Below are positions 5,541-14,805 of a stretch of DNA of 43,407 bases, piece by piece. Each line of letters opens with the position of its first letter. Position 1 is the first letter of the stretch. A program made the position numbers and the translations under genes. This DNA is from Woeseiaceae bacterium. Lineage in GTDB: Bacteria; Pseudomonadota; Gammaproteobacteria; Steroidobacterales; Woeseiaceae. The stretch is from assembly GCA_030066625.1 (NCBI GenBank), contig JASJBG010000012.1:1-43407 (forward strand), given 5' to 3'. The notes below the pieces were generated by a model. That model worked only from the letters and a program-made list of their open reading frames with translations. It was not told the DNA's origin and made no database searches.

Positions 5541-7988
5541 ATGAGTAGTGTCGTTCTCAAAAAGACAGCGAGCGCATTCGTTGCCGTTGCATTAATCTCG
5601 TCCGCGCAACTGGCCAGCGCGCAGATTGAAGAAGTCATCGTTACGGCGCAGAAGCGCGCGGAAAACATCCAGGACATCGGCCTGTCCGTTACCGGTCTGA
5701 CCTCCGACGCTCTGGCGAAGGGCGGCATCAACGACGTTACGAGAATTGATTTGCTCGTACCCGGCGTGAACTTTGCGTTCATCGGTAACGATGCGAAGTT
5801 CAACGTCCGCGGCGCCAACTCGAACAACACGTTTGGCGACAACGCATCGATCGTCGGTGTCTTCGTCGACGGCGTCTACCGGCCGCGTGCATCGCAGCAG
5901 ACGCGGCAGTTCTACGACGTCGAGCGTGTGGAGTTCCTGCGCGGTCCGCAGGGCACGCTGTACGGACGTAACACGCTCGCCGGTGCAATGAACCTGTACA
6001 CCAACGCGCCCGATCTCGAGAGCATGTCCGGCGGCGTCACGCTCGAGACCGGCAGCTTCAACAAGTTCCGCACGGAAGGCGTCTTCAACCTGCCGGTGAA
6101 CGATACCTTCGGCCTGCGTTTTGCCGCCTTCAAGCAAACCAGCGACGGCTACGTGAACAACCTTGCCGGCCGCAACCTGGGCGAAGACGACAAGTTTGGT
6201 GTGCGCGTATCGGCGCTTTGGGACATCACGGACAGGGTCAGCGCCATTGCCCGTTACAGCCATTCCGACGAGGGCGGAACCTCGCTGGGTGTCTTCTCCT
6301 ACACCGGTAAATGCCGTCCGGTCGATGTCGACGGGCTTACCGACGTCGCGGGTGGGCAGTTCGACTGCAACAATCCGCGTCGCGGCTCCGCCGGCGCCAC
6401 TCCCTGGGACGTGCTTGGTCCGTATGACATCGAACACGACTTCGTCAATGAAACGGACCTCAAGGAAGACGTCCTGACGGTTGAAGTCAACGTCGACTTC
6501 GACTGGGCATCGCTGAAGTCGATCACGTCTTACACTGACTACACGAGCCTGGTCGGCCTCGACGGCGACGCCAGCCCGGTCGGCTTCGAGCGTTTCTGGT
6601 TCGAGGAAAACGCCGAGTCGTTCACGCAGGAATTCGTACTGGCATCGGTCGATGACAGCCGGCTGTCCTGGACCGCCGGCCTGTACTGGTCGACGGACGA
6701 CGTCTTCTTCAGCTTCAGTGATTTCCGCCACACGATCGATGACGGCTCGGGTGTAGGCTCGGTTACCGCGATCGACGGCGATGGCATGACGATCGACGTC
6801 CCGCTGCTGCAGGCTACGCCGCTCGTATCGGGCGACACCAACCTGAACGGTCACTTCGCGGATGCTACGGATGTTGAGAGTGACTACTTCGGCGCCTTCG
6901 CGCAGGTCGAGTTCGCGCTCACCGACCAGTTCAGGGTCATCGGTGGGCTTCGCTACAACGACGAAAGCAAATCGACCCGCGGCGGCAGCAACTTCTCCGC
7001 CGTGCCGCCGGTCACCATCCGGCCGGGCTTCGAACCGGGAGACTCCCCGGCTCTCATCCCGACCCGACCCGGCGAGGTGTTCATCTACAACCTCGACGCG
7101 CCAGGTGTGGCTTCGTCGAGCCGCGACTACGACAACGTAACGTGGCGTCTCGGTGCCGAGTACGATCTGAACGACAGCGTCCTGCTCTACGGCACGGCCT
7201 CCACCGGCTTCCTGTCCGGTTCGGTCAACGCCACCCGGCCGGATACCGACGAGCAGGAGTCCGAGGTCATCGAGATCGGTATGAAGGGACTGTTCTTCGA
7301 TAACACGCTGCAGCTGAACGTCGCTGCGCATGCGACCGACTACACGAACCTGCTGGCGCAGCTGCAGACGGTTGATCCGAACACCGGCAACATCGGCACC
7401 ACCACCCGTAACGGCGGTGAGATCGAGGCGCGCGGTGTCGAAGTCGAAGCCGTCTGGCTGCCGACCGACGAGTGGACCCTGTCGGCCAACGTCGCGTTTC
7501 TGAACTCCGAGTACGGCGAGTTCGGTTTCGGCAACCTTTACCAGGCTTACAGCGGCAACCTGCCGGTCATCGGCGGCACACCGGTCACGATCAACGGCCG
7601 TCCAACGGTTCTCGGTGGCGTCATCCAGCTCGATGGTGAGACGACGCCTTGGTCGCCGGACATGACCATTAACTTCAACGCAAGCTACGACTTCGATCTT
7701 GGCGAGCGCGGCACGCTGACGCCGGTGCTGCAGACTTTCTGGACGGACTCCTACAACGTTGCGGGTAACCTGCCGATCGACCCTGCTGGCTTCCAGGATT
7801 CGTTCTCGAAGACCGACCTGCGCCTGATTTGGAACTCGGTAGATGGCCAGTGGTCCTTCGAGGCATTCATCGAGAACCTCGAAGATGAAGCGGTCAACGC
7901 CCGCCTGAACGTCGGTGGCAACGACTTCACGCAGACGTCGTTCCTTGCACCGCGCAACGGGGGCTTCCGGTTCCGCGCCAACTTCTAG
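5541..7988 (+). CDS. TonB-dependent outer-membrane receptor
   Basis: An 815-residue ligand-gated channel that imports a substrate across the outer membrane using TonB energy. Signal peptide residues 1-27 end in ASA. The TonB box is EEVIVTAQKR near residues 30-39. The plug domain follows with LVPGVNF, FNVRG, VGVFVDGVYRPR and VEFLRGPQGTLYGRNTLAGAMN, and a barrel of about 22 strands ends in GGFRFRANF with the expected terminal Phe. The start at 5541 was chosen because the signal peptide begins there; an in-frame upstream ATG at 5403 would add 46 unrelated residues and span the operator. It is the first gene of the inferred LacI regulon and is followed by a terminator and then the sulfatase, so its ligand is probably a sulfated organic compound. 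This type of receptor is not SusC-like and has no SusD partner here. Confidence 0.92.
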   Translation: MSSVVLKKTASAFVAVALISSAQLASAQIEEVIVTAQKRAENIQDIGLSVTGLTSDALAKGGINDVTRIDLLVPGVNFAFIGNDAKFNVRGANSNNTFGDNASIVGVFVDGVYRPRASQQTRQFYDVERVEFLRGPQGTLYGRNTLAGAMNLYTNAPDLESMSGGVTLETGSFNKFRTEGVFNLPVNDTFGLRFAAFKQTSDGYVNNLAGRNLGEDDKFGVRVSALWDITDRVSAIARYSHSDEGGTSLGVFSYTGKCRPVDVDGLTDVAGGQFDCNNPRRGSAGATPWDVLGPYDIEHDFVNETDLKEDVLTVEVNVDFDWASLKSITSYTDYTSLVGLDGDASPVGFERFWFEENAESFTQEFVLASVDDSRLSWTAGLYWSTDDVFFSFSDFRHTIDDGSGVGSVTAIDGDGMTIDVPLLQATPLVSGDTNLNGHFADATDVESDYFGAFAQVEFALTDQFRVIGGLRYNDESKSTRGGSNFSAVPPVTIRPGFEPGDSPALIPTRPGEVFIYNLDAPGVASSSRDYDNVTWRLGAEYDLNDSVLLYGTASTGFLSGSVNATRPDTDEQESEVIEIGMKGLFFDNTLQLNVAAHATDYTNLLAQLQTVDPNTGNIGTTTRNGGEIEARGVEVEAVWLPTDEWTLSANVAFLNSEYGEFGFGNLYQAYSGNLPVIGGTPVTINGRPTVLGGVIQLDGETTPWSPDMTINFNASYDFDLGERGTLTPVLQTFWTDSYNVAGNLPIDPAGFQDSFSKTDLRLIWNSVDGQWSFEAFIENLEDEAVNARLNVGGNDFTQTSFLAPRNGGFRFRANF

Positions 7989-8014
7989 GCAACGCATCTT
8001 CTGGCGATAAACCA

Positions 8015-8042
8015 ATAAAGGGGCTTCGGCCCCTTTATTTTT
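8015..8042 (+). terminator. rho-independent terminator after the TonB receptor
   Basis: AAAGGGGC-TTCG-GCCCCTTT stem with a stable UUCG tetraloop, followed by ATTTTT. It lies 27 bp after the receptor stop. The sulfatase begins only 20 bp later, so partial read-through may set the receptor to sulfatase ratio. Confidence 0.88.
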
Positions 8043-8061
8043 GGAGGACCGCTCCGCCACG

Positions 8062-10287
8062 ATGAGCATTACGCGACGCGATTTCCTGAAAGCGAGCGCT
8101 ACGGCCACGGCCGGCGCGATGGTCGCGCCCGGTGCGGCCGCCGAGTCCATTGCCGTTCGCGACCCCGGTTGGCGACCGCGTACCGGGGTCCGCAAGCCGA
8201 ACATCATCGTCGTCGTGCTCGACGACGTCGGTTTTGCCGACCTCGGTTGCTACGGGGCAGAGCACCGGACGCCGTGCATTGACGGACTGGCCGCGGGCGG
8301 GACGCGGTTTAATAACTTTCACGTGACGGCGCTCTGTGCACCAACGCGCGCCTGCCTCCTGACCGGCCGCAACGCGCACGCTGTCGGCGTCGGCAATATC
8401 GCGGAGTGGGGTCGCGACCATCCGGGCTATCGCGGCTGGATTCGGCAAGATGCCATGACGCTGGCGGAAATACTCAAGCCCGGGGGCTACTCGACGATCG
8501 CGACAGGCAAGTGGCACCTGTCCTCGCTCGCCGACCAGAACGGCACCGGCCCCTTCGATCACTGGCCGGTGCGTCGCGGCTTCGATCACTGGTACGGCTT
8601 TCACGGCAACGCGATCGATCACTGGCACCCGGAGATGTTCGAGAACACGTCCGCGGCGTACCCGGAGAAGACCGAGGACTATCACCTGAGCGCCGACCTG
8701 GTCGATCGGTCCATCCACTACGTCGGCGATCACCTCGCCGCCAGTCCCGACAGGCCGTTTTTCCTGTATCTCGCGTTCGGCGCCATGCATTTCCCGCTGC
8801 ACGCACCGATTGACGACATTCGCCGCTACCGCGGGCGCTACGATGCCGGTTGGGACGTGATCCGCGCGGAGCGTTTCCGGCGCCAGCTCGAGCTCGGCAT
8901 CGTGCCCGACGGGACAGAGCCGGCACCGCGCAATCCCGACGTGCCGGCATGGACGACCCTGAGCGACGACCAGCGGCTACTTGCGGCGCGCGGTCAGGAG
9001 GTTTACGCGGCATTCGTCGAACACACCGACCGCCAGCTTGAACGCCTCGTCGATTTCCTGAAGCGAGAGCAGGCTTTCGATGACACGATCCTGATGGTCC
9101 TCTCCGACAACGGTGCCGCATACGGTGGGCCCATCGAAGGTCGGCTCGACGTCCGCCGCGATGCCTACCTCGGTGCCGCGCCGATCGAGGAGTTCCTTAA
9201 GGACATCGACCTGTTCGGCAGCGAAGCGTCCTACCCGATGTACTCGCGCGGCTGGGCGCAGGCCGGCAACTCGCCGCTCAAGTGGTATAAGGCGGACACC
9301 TACGAGGGCGGAATTCGCTCACCGCTGGTTGTTTCCTGGCCGAACGGCGAGCTTCCAGCTGGGGCGATCAACACCCAGTATCACCATGCCATCGACGTGG
9401 TCCCGACGGTCCTGAACATGATTGACGAGTCGATGCCCAAGAGCTTTCGTGGCAAGAGCCCGCTGCCTGTTCAGGGCACGAGCTTTGCCTACACGTTCGA
9501 CCAGCCGAAGGCACCAACGAAGAAGACCGTGCAGTACTTCGAGACGCTGGGCGACCGGGCTATCTGGGCCGACGGCTGGAAAGCCGTGGCGAGGCACACG
9601 CCCGGCACGTTCGAGGACGATACGTGGGAGCTCTATCACGCGGCCGAGGATTTCGCCGAGACGAACAATCTCGCCGACGAGCACCCGCGGCGCCTCGCGG
9701 ACCTGAAAATGCGCTGGCTCGAGGAAGCCGAGCGCTACGACGTGCTGCCGATGGACGACGATACGCTCAGCCTGTACCAGCAGTCGGTGCCGGCACCGCG
9801 CGCCACCTATGTCTTCTATCCGGGCATGACGAGGCTCGACCGGCTGAGTGCGCCGGACATCTACAGTTACGACTCACAATTCAAGGCAAGCGTGTCCGGC
9901 GCTCTGGCGAACGGCGTCATCCTCGCGGCCGGCGACTCGAGCTGTGGATACGAATGGTTTCTGAAGGACGGCCACGTGCACTTTGGCTACGTGTTCACAC
10001 GCAATGCCGTCTACACCGTGCGTTCCGACGAACCGGTGCCAAGCGATACGCGAACGCTCGGTGTCGAGATCAGGAAGACGGGCGAGAGTTCCGGAATGCT
10101 GACACTGACCGCCGACGGAACGGCCGTTGCCGAGCTCGAGCTGCCGTCGATGTGGCCGATATACGCGGCAAACGCCGGTATCCGCTGCGGCGAAAACCGG
10201 CACGCTCCGGTTACTCGCGATTACGAACAGCCCTTCGTCTTCGACGGCCGGCTCGAACGCGTTGTCGTCGACGTGACGATGCCCTAA
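8062..10287 (+). CDS. Tat-exported arylsulfatase-type sulfatase
   Basis: Type I sulfatase, 741 residues, which hydrolyses sulfate esters using a formylglycine made from an active-site Cys. The signature C-A-P-T-R-A-C-L-L-T-G-R begins at Cys92, exactly the type I pattern C-x-P-[S/T/x]-R-x3-L-T-G-R. The metal site opens with NIIVVVLDDVGFADLGCYG. VLSDNGA supplies the second Asp-Asn pair, and ATGKWHLS and KWYKADTYEGGIRSPLVV fit the family. The N-terminus has a twin-arginine signal (SITRRDFLKASATATAGAMVAPGAAA), so it is exported folded. The C-terminal 180 residues form an extra beta-rich domain, as in long arylsulfatases. The ATG at 8062 starts the Tat signal; a TTG at 8041 with the same frame is possible. 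Needs an anaerobic or aerobic sulfatase-maturing enzyme, not seen here. It overlaps the convergent next gene by 4 bp. Confidence 0.9.
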   Translation: MSITRRDFLKASATATAGAMVAPGAAAESIAVRDPGWRPRTGVRKPNIIVVVLDDVGFADLGCYGAEHRTPCIDGLAAGGTRFNNFHVTALCAPTRACLLTGRNAHAVGVGNIAEWGRDHPGYRGWIRQDAMTLAEILKPGGYSTIATGKWHLSSLADQNGTGPFDHWPVRRGFDHWYGFHGNAIDHWHPEMFENTSAAYPEKTEDYHLSADLVDRSIHYVGDHLAASPDRPFFLYLAFGAMHFPLHAPIDDIRRYRGRYDAGWDVIRAERFRRQLELGIVPDGTEPAPRNPDVPAWTTLSDDQRLLAARGQEVYAAFVEHTDRQLERLVDFLKREQAFDDTILMVLSDNGAAYGGPIEGRLDVRRDAYLGAAPIEEFLKDIDLFGSEASYPMYSRGWAQAGNSPLKWYKADTYEGGIRSPLVVSWPNGELPAGAINTQYHHAIDVVPTVLNMIDESMPKSFRGKSPLPVQGTSFAYTFDQPKAPTKKTVQYFETLGDRAIWADGWKAVARHTPGTFEDDTWELYHAAEDFAETNNLADEHPRRLADLKMRWLEEAERYDVLPMDDDTLSLYQQSVPAPRATYVFYPGMTRLDRLSAPDIYSYDSQFKASVSGALANGVILAAGDSSCGYEWFLKDGHVHFGYVFTRNAVYTVRSDEPVPSDTRTLGVEIRKTGESSGMLTLTADGTAVAELELPSMWPIYAANAGIRCGENRHAPVTRDYEQPFVFDGRLERVVVDVTMP

Positions 10288-11303
10288 AGCGTGCGGCGTG
10301 GCTTACCGTTCAGGTGCCTTAGCCGCGCGAATATGTCGACGCCCATCTGCCTCAGGATGTCGGCGATGTCGATCGGCACCCAGTTCTCGATCAGCAGGTC
10401 GTCTTCGACGCGATAGAAATCCATGACGCGCATTTCGATGTGGCGACCCGTGGGACCGACGTTGAGCCAGTCCGGCCCCGAGTGCGTCGCGACGACGGAC
10501 GGCCAGCCGCCGGTCACGACGTAGTCGCCGTCGCCGACATTGGCGATGTGCACGGCGACCCTGCGATCGGGGAACGCACGCAGGAACGGGATCTGGTGGT
10601 GCGCTTCGAAACCGGCGAGGCCCCGCGTCGTGCCGATGCCCGACGGCCCGTACCACATGAAGTTCTCGGTCCAGTACTGCGCGTGGTGCATGCTGTCGAA
10701 ATTCTCGCCGTCGAAGGCGCCAAGACCGGCATGCATCGCCTTGACGATTTTGAGTGATGCGCTGCCGTTTTCCGGGTCCGCCGTATCGAGCTGCACGCCA
10801 TCATGGCTTGCCGGGGGCTGCCACTGTCCTTCGGCACCGAGACTTGGCGAAATCGGCCAGCAACCCGCCTGGTGCATGAGGTCGAGCACGTCGATCAAAA
10901 CGTGCGACTCGACGATCAGGCCGTCAGCCATGCGATTGATCTCGCAACAGCGCAGGGTCACGACCGAATCGTTGGCAGGGATGTCGAGCCAGTCATTGGC
11001 GAACGTGCCCTGGATGTGGCTGTACAGGCACACGTAGTCTGCGCCCTGGTAATCGCCACCGGCCACGATCAGGTCACGACGTTCGGCATCGGGCAGGGCC
11101 TCGCGCAGCGGGCGCCAGAGCTCGGCTTCGATTGCCGCGACGCCGGTCAACTCATTGACCGGGTGGAAGGCCCTCAGCGTTGCGTCGCTGGCATAAGTCG
11201 CGGCGACGGCTTTTGCGACGTCGCCAACGGGACCGTTGATAATGCTGCGCAGGCCAATAGCTGCGGCGCGCTTGTTGGCCGCATGCGCGTCTTTGTCAGA
11301 CAT
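10284..11303 (-). CDS. tandem NTF2/SnoaL-like protein (1)
   Basis: A 339-residue cytoplasmic protein made of two NTF2-like (SnoaL-type) cone-fold domains in tandem, roughly residues 20-165 and 190-330. Both contain the usual pattern of an early helix, a central YxxDATLRAFHPVNELTG or YWTENFMWYGPSGIGTTRG segment and a terminal strand with (I/V)ESHVLIDVLDLMHQ or IENWVPIDIADILRQMG. The fold covers cyclases, isomerases, hydrolases and dehydratases, so no reaction can be given. It is the last gene of a minus-strand operon after the bicupin and the histidinol dehydrogenase paralogue, spaced by 1 bp, and pairs by architecture with the gene at 13814. A role in converting a pathway intermediate is an inference. 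Confidence 0.75.
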   Translation of the reverse strand: MSDKDAHAANKRAAAIGLRSIINGPVGDVAKAVAATYASDATLRAFHPVNELTGVAAIEAELWRPLREALPDAERRDLIVAGGDYQGADYVCLYSHIQGTFANDWLDIPANDSVVTLRCCEINRMADGLIVESHVLIDVLDLMHQAGCWPISPSLGAEGQWQPPASHDGVQLDTADPENGSASLKIVKAMHAGLGAFDGENFDSMHHAQYWTENFMWYGPSGIGTTRGLAGFEAHHQIPFLRAFPDRRVAVHIANVGDGDYVVTGGWPSVVATHSGPDWLNVGPTGRHIEMRVMDFYRVEDDLLIENWVPIDIADILRQMGVDIFARLRHLNGKPRRTL

Positions 11304-11304
11304 G

Positions 11305-12588
11305 TCAGGCTGCTTTCGACTTGTACCGCGCTACGCGCAGGTCCGCCTGTGCCTTGTGACCGGCAAAGCCTTCGAGTGCGCAAAGCCTCGAGCAGTATTC
11401 GCCAATGGTTGCCGTAGCCTCCGGGGTCACACGCTGGTAGGTGCAGGTCTTGATGAACTTGCCGACCCAGAGGCCGCCAGTATAACGCGCGGCCAGCTTC
11501 GTGGGCAGCGTGTGATTGGTGCCAATGACCTTGTCGCCGTACGCGACGTTGGTCTCCGGACCGAGGAACAGCGCGCCGTAGTTGCTCATGTTATCGAGGA
11601 AGTAGTTCGGGTCACGGGTCATGACCTGCACGTGCTCGCTGGCAATACGATCCGCCTCCGCGAGCATCTCTTCCTCCGTGTCGCAGAGGATGATCTGGCC
11701 GTAGTCGTCCCAGGCTTTGCCGGCAACGTCGGCCGTCTCGAGCGTCTTGAGCTGGCGAACGATCTCGCGCTGCGTGTCCTCGGCGAGCTTCTCCGAGTTG
11801 GTCAGCAGTATCGCCGGCGAGTTGGTGCCGTGTTCGGCCTGCCCGAGCAGGTCGGTCGCCGCCATCTCGCCGTCACAGGTATCGTCAGCGATCACGAGCG
11901 TCTCGGTCGGGCCCGCGAACAGGTCGATGCCGACTCGGCCGTAAAGCTGTCGTTTTGCTTCTGCAACGTAGGCGTTGCCCGGCCCGACGAGCATGTCGAC
12001 CGACTCGATGGAGTCCGTGCCGAGTGCCATCGCGCCGACGGCCTGCACGCCGCCAAGGCAGTAGATCTCGTCGGCCCCGGCCATGTGCATCGCGGCAACG
12101 ATGGCATCATGCGGTCCGCCGTCGTGCGGCGGTGCACAGGCAATGACCCGTTTCACGCCGGCAACCTTCGCGGTCAGTACGCTCATGTGGGCGCTGGCAA
12201 CCATCGGGTACTTGCCGCCCGGTATGTAGCAGCCGACGCTGTTCACCGGGATGTTCTTGTGGCCAAGCGTCACGCCCGGGAAGGTCTCTTCCTCTACGTC
12301 GACGAGGGCGGCTTTCTGGATCTCGGCGAATTTGCGGATCTGCGTTTGTGCAAACTCGATATCCCGGATCGTCTGTTCGGGAAGCCGGTCCACGGCCGCC
12401 TGGATTTCTTCGTCGCTGAGCCTGAAGCTCTCCGGCGACCATTTGTCGAACTTCTCCGATAGCTCGCGCACGGCTTCGTCGCCGCGCTTGCCGATGTCGC
12501 CGAGTATGCCTTCGACGGTGTTCTTAACCTGGGCTTCGAACTCGGCAGCCGCTTCGTCGCTGATGCCGGACTTGATGACCTTGATCAC
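11305..12588 (-). CDS. histidinol dehydrogenase paralogue, HpsN-like alcohol dehydrogenase
   Basis: 427-residue member of the HisD family. Zinc and catalytic residues match HisD: QAEHG (zinc Gln and His), ASEHVQV (catalytic Glu-His), [13 protein letters not shown] (zinc Asp) and EGFAGH (zinc His). NAD-binding segments [18 protein letters not shown] and DLFAGPTE are also present. The sequence [24 protein letters not shown] region ([10 protein letters not shown]) and the tail SRLCALEGF resemble sulfopropanediol 3-dehydrogenase (HpsN) and related catabolic enzymes more than HisD from histidine synthesis. The family performs a four-electron oxidation of a primary alcohol to an acid. No histidine genes are nearby, and it sits between a bicupin and a SnoaL-like gene under an inferred LacI operator. 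A catabolic role is therefore likely. The specific substrate, including sulfopropanediol, is unproven. Confidence 0.8.
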   Translation of the reverse strand: MIKVIKSGISDEAAAEFEAQVKNTVEGILGDIGKRGDEAVRELSEKFDKWSPESFRLSDEEIQAAVDRLPEQTIRDIEFAQTQIRKFAEIQKAALVDVEEETFPGVTLGHKNIPVNSVGCYIPGGKYPMVASAHMSVLTAKVAGVKRVIACAPPHDGGPHDAIVAAMHMAGADEIYCLGGVQAVGAMALGTDSIESVDMLVGPGNAYVAEAKRQLYGRVGIDLFAGPTETLVIADDTCDGEMAATDLLGQAEHGTNSPAILLTNSEKLAEDTQREIVRQLKTLETADVAGKAWDDYGQIILCDTEEEMLAEADRIASEHVQVMTRDPNYFLDNMSNYGALFLGPETNVAYGDKVIGTNHTLPTKLAARYTGGLWVGKFIKTCTYQRVTPEATATIGEYCSRLCALEGFAGHKAQADLRVARYKSKAA

Positions 12589-12615
12589 GTTCTTGTCCTC
12601 GATAGGAAATGCTGA

Positions 12616-13644
12616 TTAGTTGATGAGTGTTGGTGCCTGCGGCTGATCGCCGCCGCGCACGAAATAGGCTTCGACCATTTCATTGCCGCGGTTCCAGAAG
12701 CTCCGCGGCATGTCGATGGGCACGGTCATGACGTCTCCTGGCGTCATTTCGACGTCGCCGTCGGGCAGTGTCAACCCGAGTGCGCCCTTGTGGAGCATGA
12801 TGACTTCTTCTTCATGGCGAATGTGCGTCGGCGTCGAAGCGCCGGGAGCCACCGTCACGTAGCGTACGTTAAACCCGTGCGGCCATGCCATTTGCCCGGC
12901 GGTGAGGCCCTCGGCTTCGCTCGCAGCACCGATGATCGGGGCTTCCCCGAGACCAGGTAGCGTTTCCGACGGCTCGGCGCCGAGCGCACCGTGTTGAACG
13001 ACACAGCCAGCCATCTGCCCGGCGGTCAGCCGGTCCAGTCGCGCGACATCTTCCTCGGTGGTCGGCGGCATCGGTCGCTTGCCGTCCGGGATTTCCTCGC
13101 CCACCGTCGTGTCGACGAGGCTGCCGTCCTCGAGCAGGATGAGGCCGTATTCCCTCGCGTTATCAAAAACGTACGGTGCCCAGGTCACGTGCCCGGGGTC
13201 ATCGCCGCCAAGCACGGCGAACAGGAAACCCGTGTCGTTGCCGACGTTTTTGAAGCCGCGGAATACGTGGATCGGAATCGAGATCGTATCGCCGGGTCCC
13301 AGCACGACCTCGCCGTCTTCCTTGTTCGGGCCGAGCAGGAACGCCCAGGTGCCCGAGTGAACGACGAACACCTCGGCCGTCTCGTGGCTGTGCTGCGAGT
13401 TGATGCACTCCGGAGGCTGTCGGGCGCCGCCGATATTGAAGCCGTGCGGAATCTCGATGTGCACATGCTGGTCGGGGCTTTCTGCAACGCCCGGGCCGAT
13501 GATCGTGAAGTTCTCTTTCTCGGCGCTGCCGGGCGTGCGCGTATCGATGAACGCGGTGGTGCAGGGCCTTAGATCGGCATAGCGTACGAGCCGCTCACTG
13601 AGCAGCGCCGCATGGCGTTGGGCAGGGTCCATGGCCTGAACCAT
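12616..13644 (-). CDS. bicupin, putative dioxygenase or isomerase-type
   Basis: 342-residue protein with two cupin domains. The first has the full metal motif HSHETAEVFVVHSG and the second-motif histidine in PGDTISIPIHVFRGFKN. The second has THIRHEEEVIMLHKG but carries Asp where the second-motif His is expected (PGDVMTVPIDMPRSFWN), so only one site may bind a 3-His/1-Glu metal normally. Domain 1 spans about residues 60-175 and domain 2 about 255-340. The arrangement is similar to gentisate-type dioxygenases and to sugar-acid handling bicupins. The ATG at 13644 has GAGGA seven bases upstream; a TTG at 13677 in frame overlaps the promoter and is rejected. It is the first gene of the minus operon that continues to 10284. 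Confidence 0.75.
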   Translation of the reverse strand: MVQAMDPAQRHAALLSERLVRYADLRPCTTAFIDTRTPGSAEKENFTIIGPGVAESPDQHVHIEIPHGFNIGGARQPPECINSQHSHETAEVFVVHSGTWAFLLGPNKEDGEVVLGPGDTISIPIHVFRGFKNVGNDTGFLFAVLGGDDPGHVTWAPYVFDNAREYGLILLEDGSLVDTTVGEEIPDGKRPMPPTTEEDVARLDRLTAGQMAGCVVQHGALGAEPSETLPGLGEAPIIGAASEAEGLTAGQMAWPHGFNVRYVTVAPGASTPTHIRHEEEVIMLHKGALGLTLPDGDVEMTPGDVMTVPIDMPRSFWNRGNEMVEAYFVRGGDQPQAPTLIN

Positions 13645-13679
13645 CGTATTCCTCGGGGATTGGGGCGGATATCGCAAGG

Positions 13680-13708
13680 AATGTACTTCGAATGCAAATT
13701 GAATTCAA
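13680..13708 (-). promoter_or_regulatory. sigma-70 promoter with embedded LacI-type operator (bicupin operon)
   Basis: On the minus strand -35 TTGAAT (13703-13708) and -10 TACATT (13680-13685) are separated by 17 bp. The operator TTGCATTCGAAGTACA (13682-13697 on the minus strand) covers the spacer and most of the -10, so a bound repressor would block RNA polymerase. Transcription would start near 13672. Confidence 0.72.
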
Positions 13709-13760
13709 GACGGAAACCGGGAATACGAGGTTTTCGTTTGGAAAATGCTGGGTTTCAGGC

Positions 13761-13776
13761 CTGCATTCGAAGTACA
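13761..13776. promoter_or_regulatory. LacI-type operator upstream of the divergent SnoaL-amidohydrolase operon
   Basis: CTGCATTCGAAGTACA matches the receptor operator at 15 of 16 positions and overlaps a good -10 TACAAT (13773-13778) for the plus-strand gene at 13814. Its centre is 79 bp from the operator at 13682-13697, which would let a tetrameric or dimeric repressor act on both promoters, perhaps by looping. Confidence 0.7.
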
Positions 13777-13813
13777 ATCCGCACCCGCAATGCACGAGAG
13801 GGGAGCAAGCGTT

Positions 13814-14800
13814 ATGGCGGCGAGCCAGAAGGGCGCCTACGGCGCTGACGACGACGTCGTCGACTACATCCTGGGTATCACCTTCGAGATCTGGGAGCAG
13901 CGTGGGGTCGAACTGATCCACCAGTACTACGGCGAGGACTGCATCGTCTGGGGCCTCGACGGTATTACTCATGGTGCCCAGGAAGTCGTCGACGGGACCT
14001 GGAAGACGCTCGAGGCGTTTCCGGACCGCCTGCTGCTGGCCGAGAACGTGATCTGGTCCGGCAGTCGCGAAGACGGCTTCTACAGCTCGCACCGGCTGCT
14101 CAGCATGGCGACGAACGAAGGCCCGACCGTGTACGGGCCAGCGACCGGGGTGCGAATTCGCATGACCAATATCGCCGACTGTTTCATCGAGGATGGCGTC
14201 ATTACGAAAGAATGGCTCGTGCGTGACAACATGACGTTGGCGACGCAGCTCGGCGCCGAGCCCCTGAAGGCCGCCCGCGACATGGCCGAGGGCAGAACGG
14301 CCGAACACCAGGCCTGGATCGACGCGGAGGTGGCTCGCGTGCGTGCCGTGGACCTTCCCGATGCGGGCGCGGCCGTGCTTCCGCAGGACGACCCGGAGGC
14401 TTTCGCCTGGCGGGTGCTCGCGAGCTGCTGGAACGGCGACAAGGCAACCTTCGATTCGACGCACGCGCCCTACAGCGTGCTGCACCGCTCGCCGCTACGG
14501 CATTACTCGGGCCGCGACGCCGTGTTCGGCTACTACCAGTCGCTCAGAGATATCCTCGGCCATGTTCACTTCAGCGTCGATCACATCGCAGCGCAGCCGT
14601 TCTCCGACAACGGCGTCGACATCGCCGTGCGCTGGACTGCCACGGGCACTCACGACGGCGACGTCATGGGCATTGCGCCGACCGGCAAGCCGATGTTCAT
14701 CCTCGGCGTCACGCATTGGCGCTGCATCGCAGGCCGGATCGCCATCGAGATGACGGTGTTCGACGATCTCGCTGTGCTGAGCCAGACCCTGGTCGAGTAG
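13814..14800 (+). CDS. tandem NTF2/SnoaL-like protein (2)
   Basis: 328-residue protein with two NTF2-like domains, about residues 15-150 and 195-325. Segments such as YYGEDCIVWGLDGITHGAQEVVDGTWKTLEAFPDR and HYSGRDAVFGYYQSLRDILG are typical of SnoaL-type proteins, and the domain ends with (M)GIAPTGKPMFILGVTHW-type strands (GDVMGIAPTGKPMFILG). The ATG at 13814 has GAGGGGAG about 7-12 bases upstream; ATGs at 13745 and 13790 are alternatives that fall in or near the operator. It begins a plus-strand operon with the amidohydrolase, 5 bp downstream. It has the same two-domain plan as the gene at 10284, suggesting paired steps or two subunits. The reaction is unknown. Confidence 0.72.
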   Translation: MAASQKGAYGADDDVVDYILGITFEIWEQRGVELIHQYYGEDCIVWGLDGITHGAQEVVDGTWKTLEAFPDRLLLAENVIWSGSREDGFYSSHRLLSMATNEGPTVYGPATGVRIRMTNIADCFIEDGVITKEWLVRDNMTLATQLGAEPLKAARDMAEGRTAEHQAWIDAEVARVRAVDLPDAGAAVLPQDDPEAFAWRVLASCWNGDKATFDSTHAPYSVLHRSPLRHYSGRDAVFGYYQSLRDILGHVHFSVDHIAAQPFSDNGVDIAVRWTATGTHDGDVMGIAPTGKPMFILGVTHWRCIAGRIAIEMTVFDDLAVLSQTLVE

Positions 14801-14805
14801 CCCGC

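Noticed and set aside
5592-8207. Very long minus-strand open frame opposite the TonB receptor
   Set aside because: It is an antisense shadow caused by high GC content; the plus strand encodes a full receptor with signal, plug and barrel.
10284-10287. Overlap of sulfatase and SnoaL-like genes as a sign of frameshift
   Set aside because: It is a simple 4-bp convergent overlap of two intact genes with normal domain ends.
11305-12588. Biosynthetic histidinol dehydrogenase (hisD)
   Set aside because: No other histidine gene is adjacent; the gene sits in a LacI-controlled catabolic operon and its sequence style fits the HpsN-like group.
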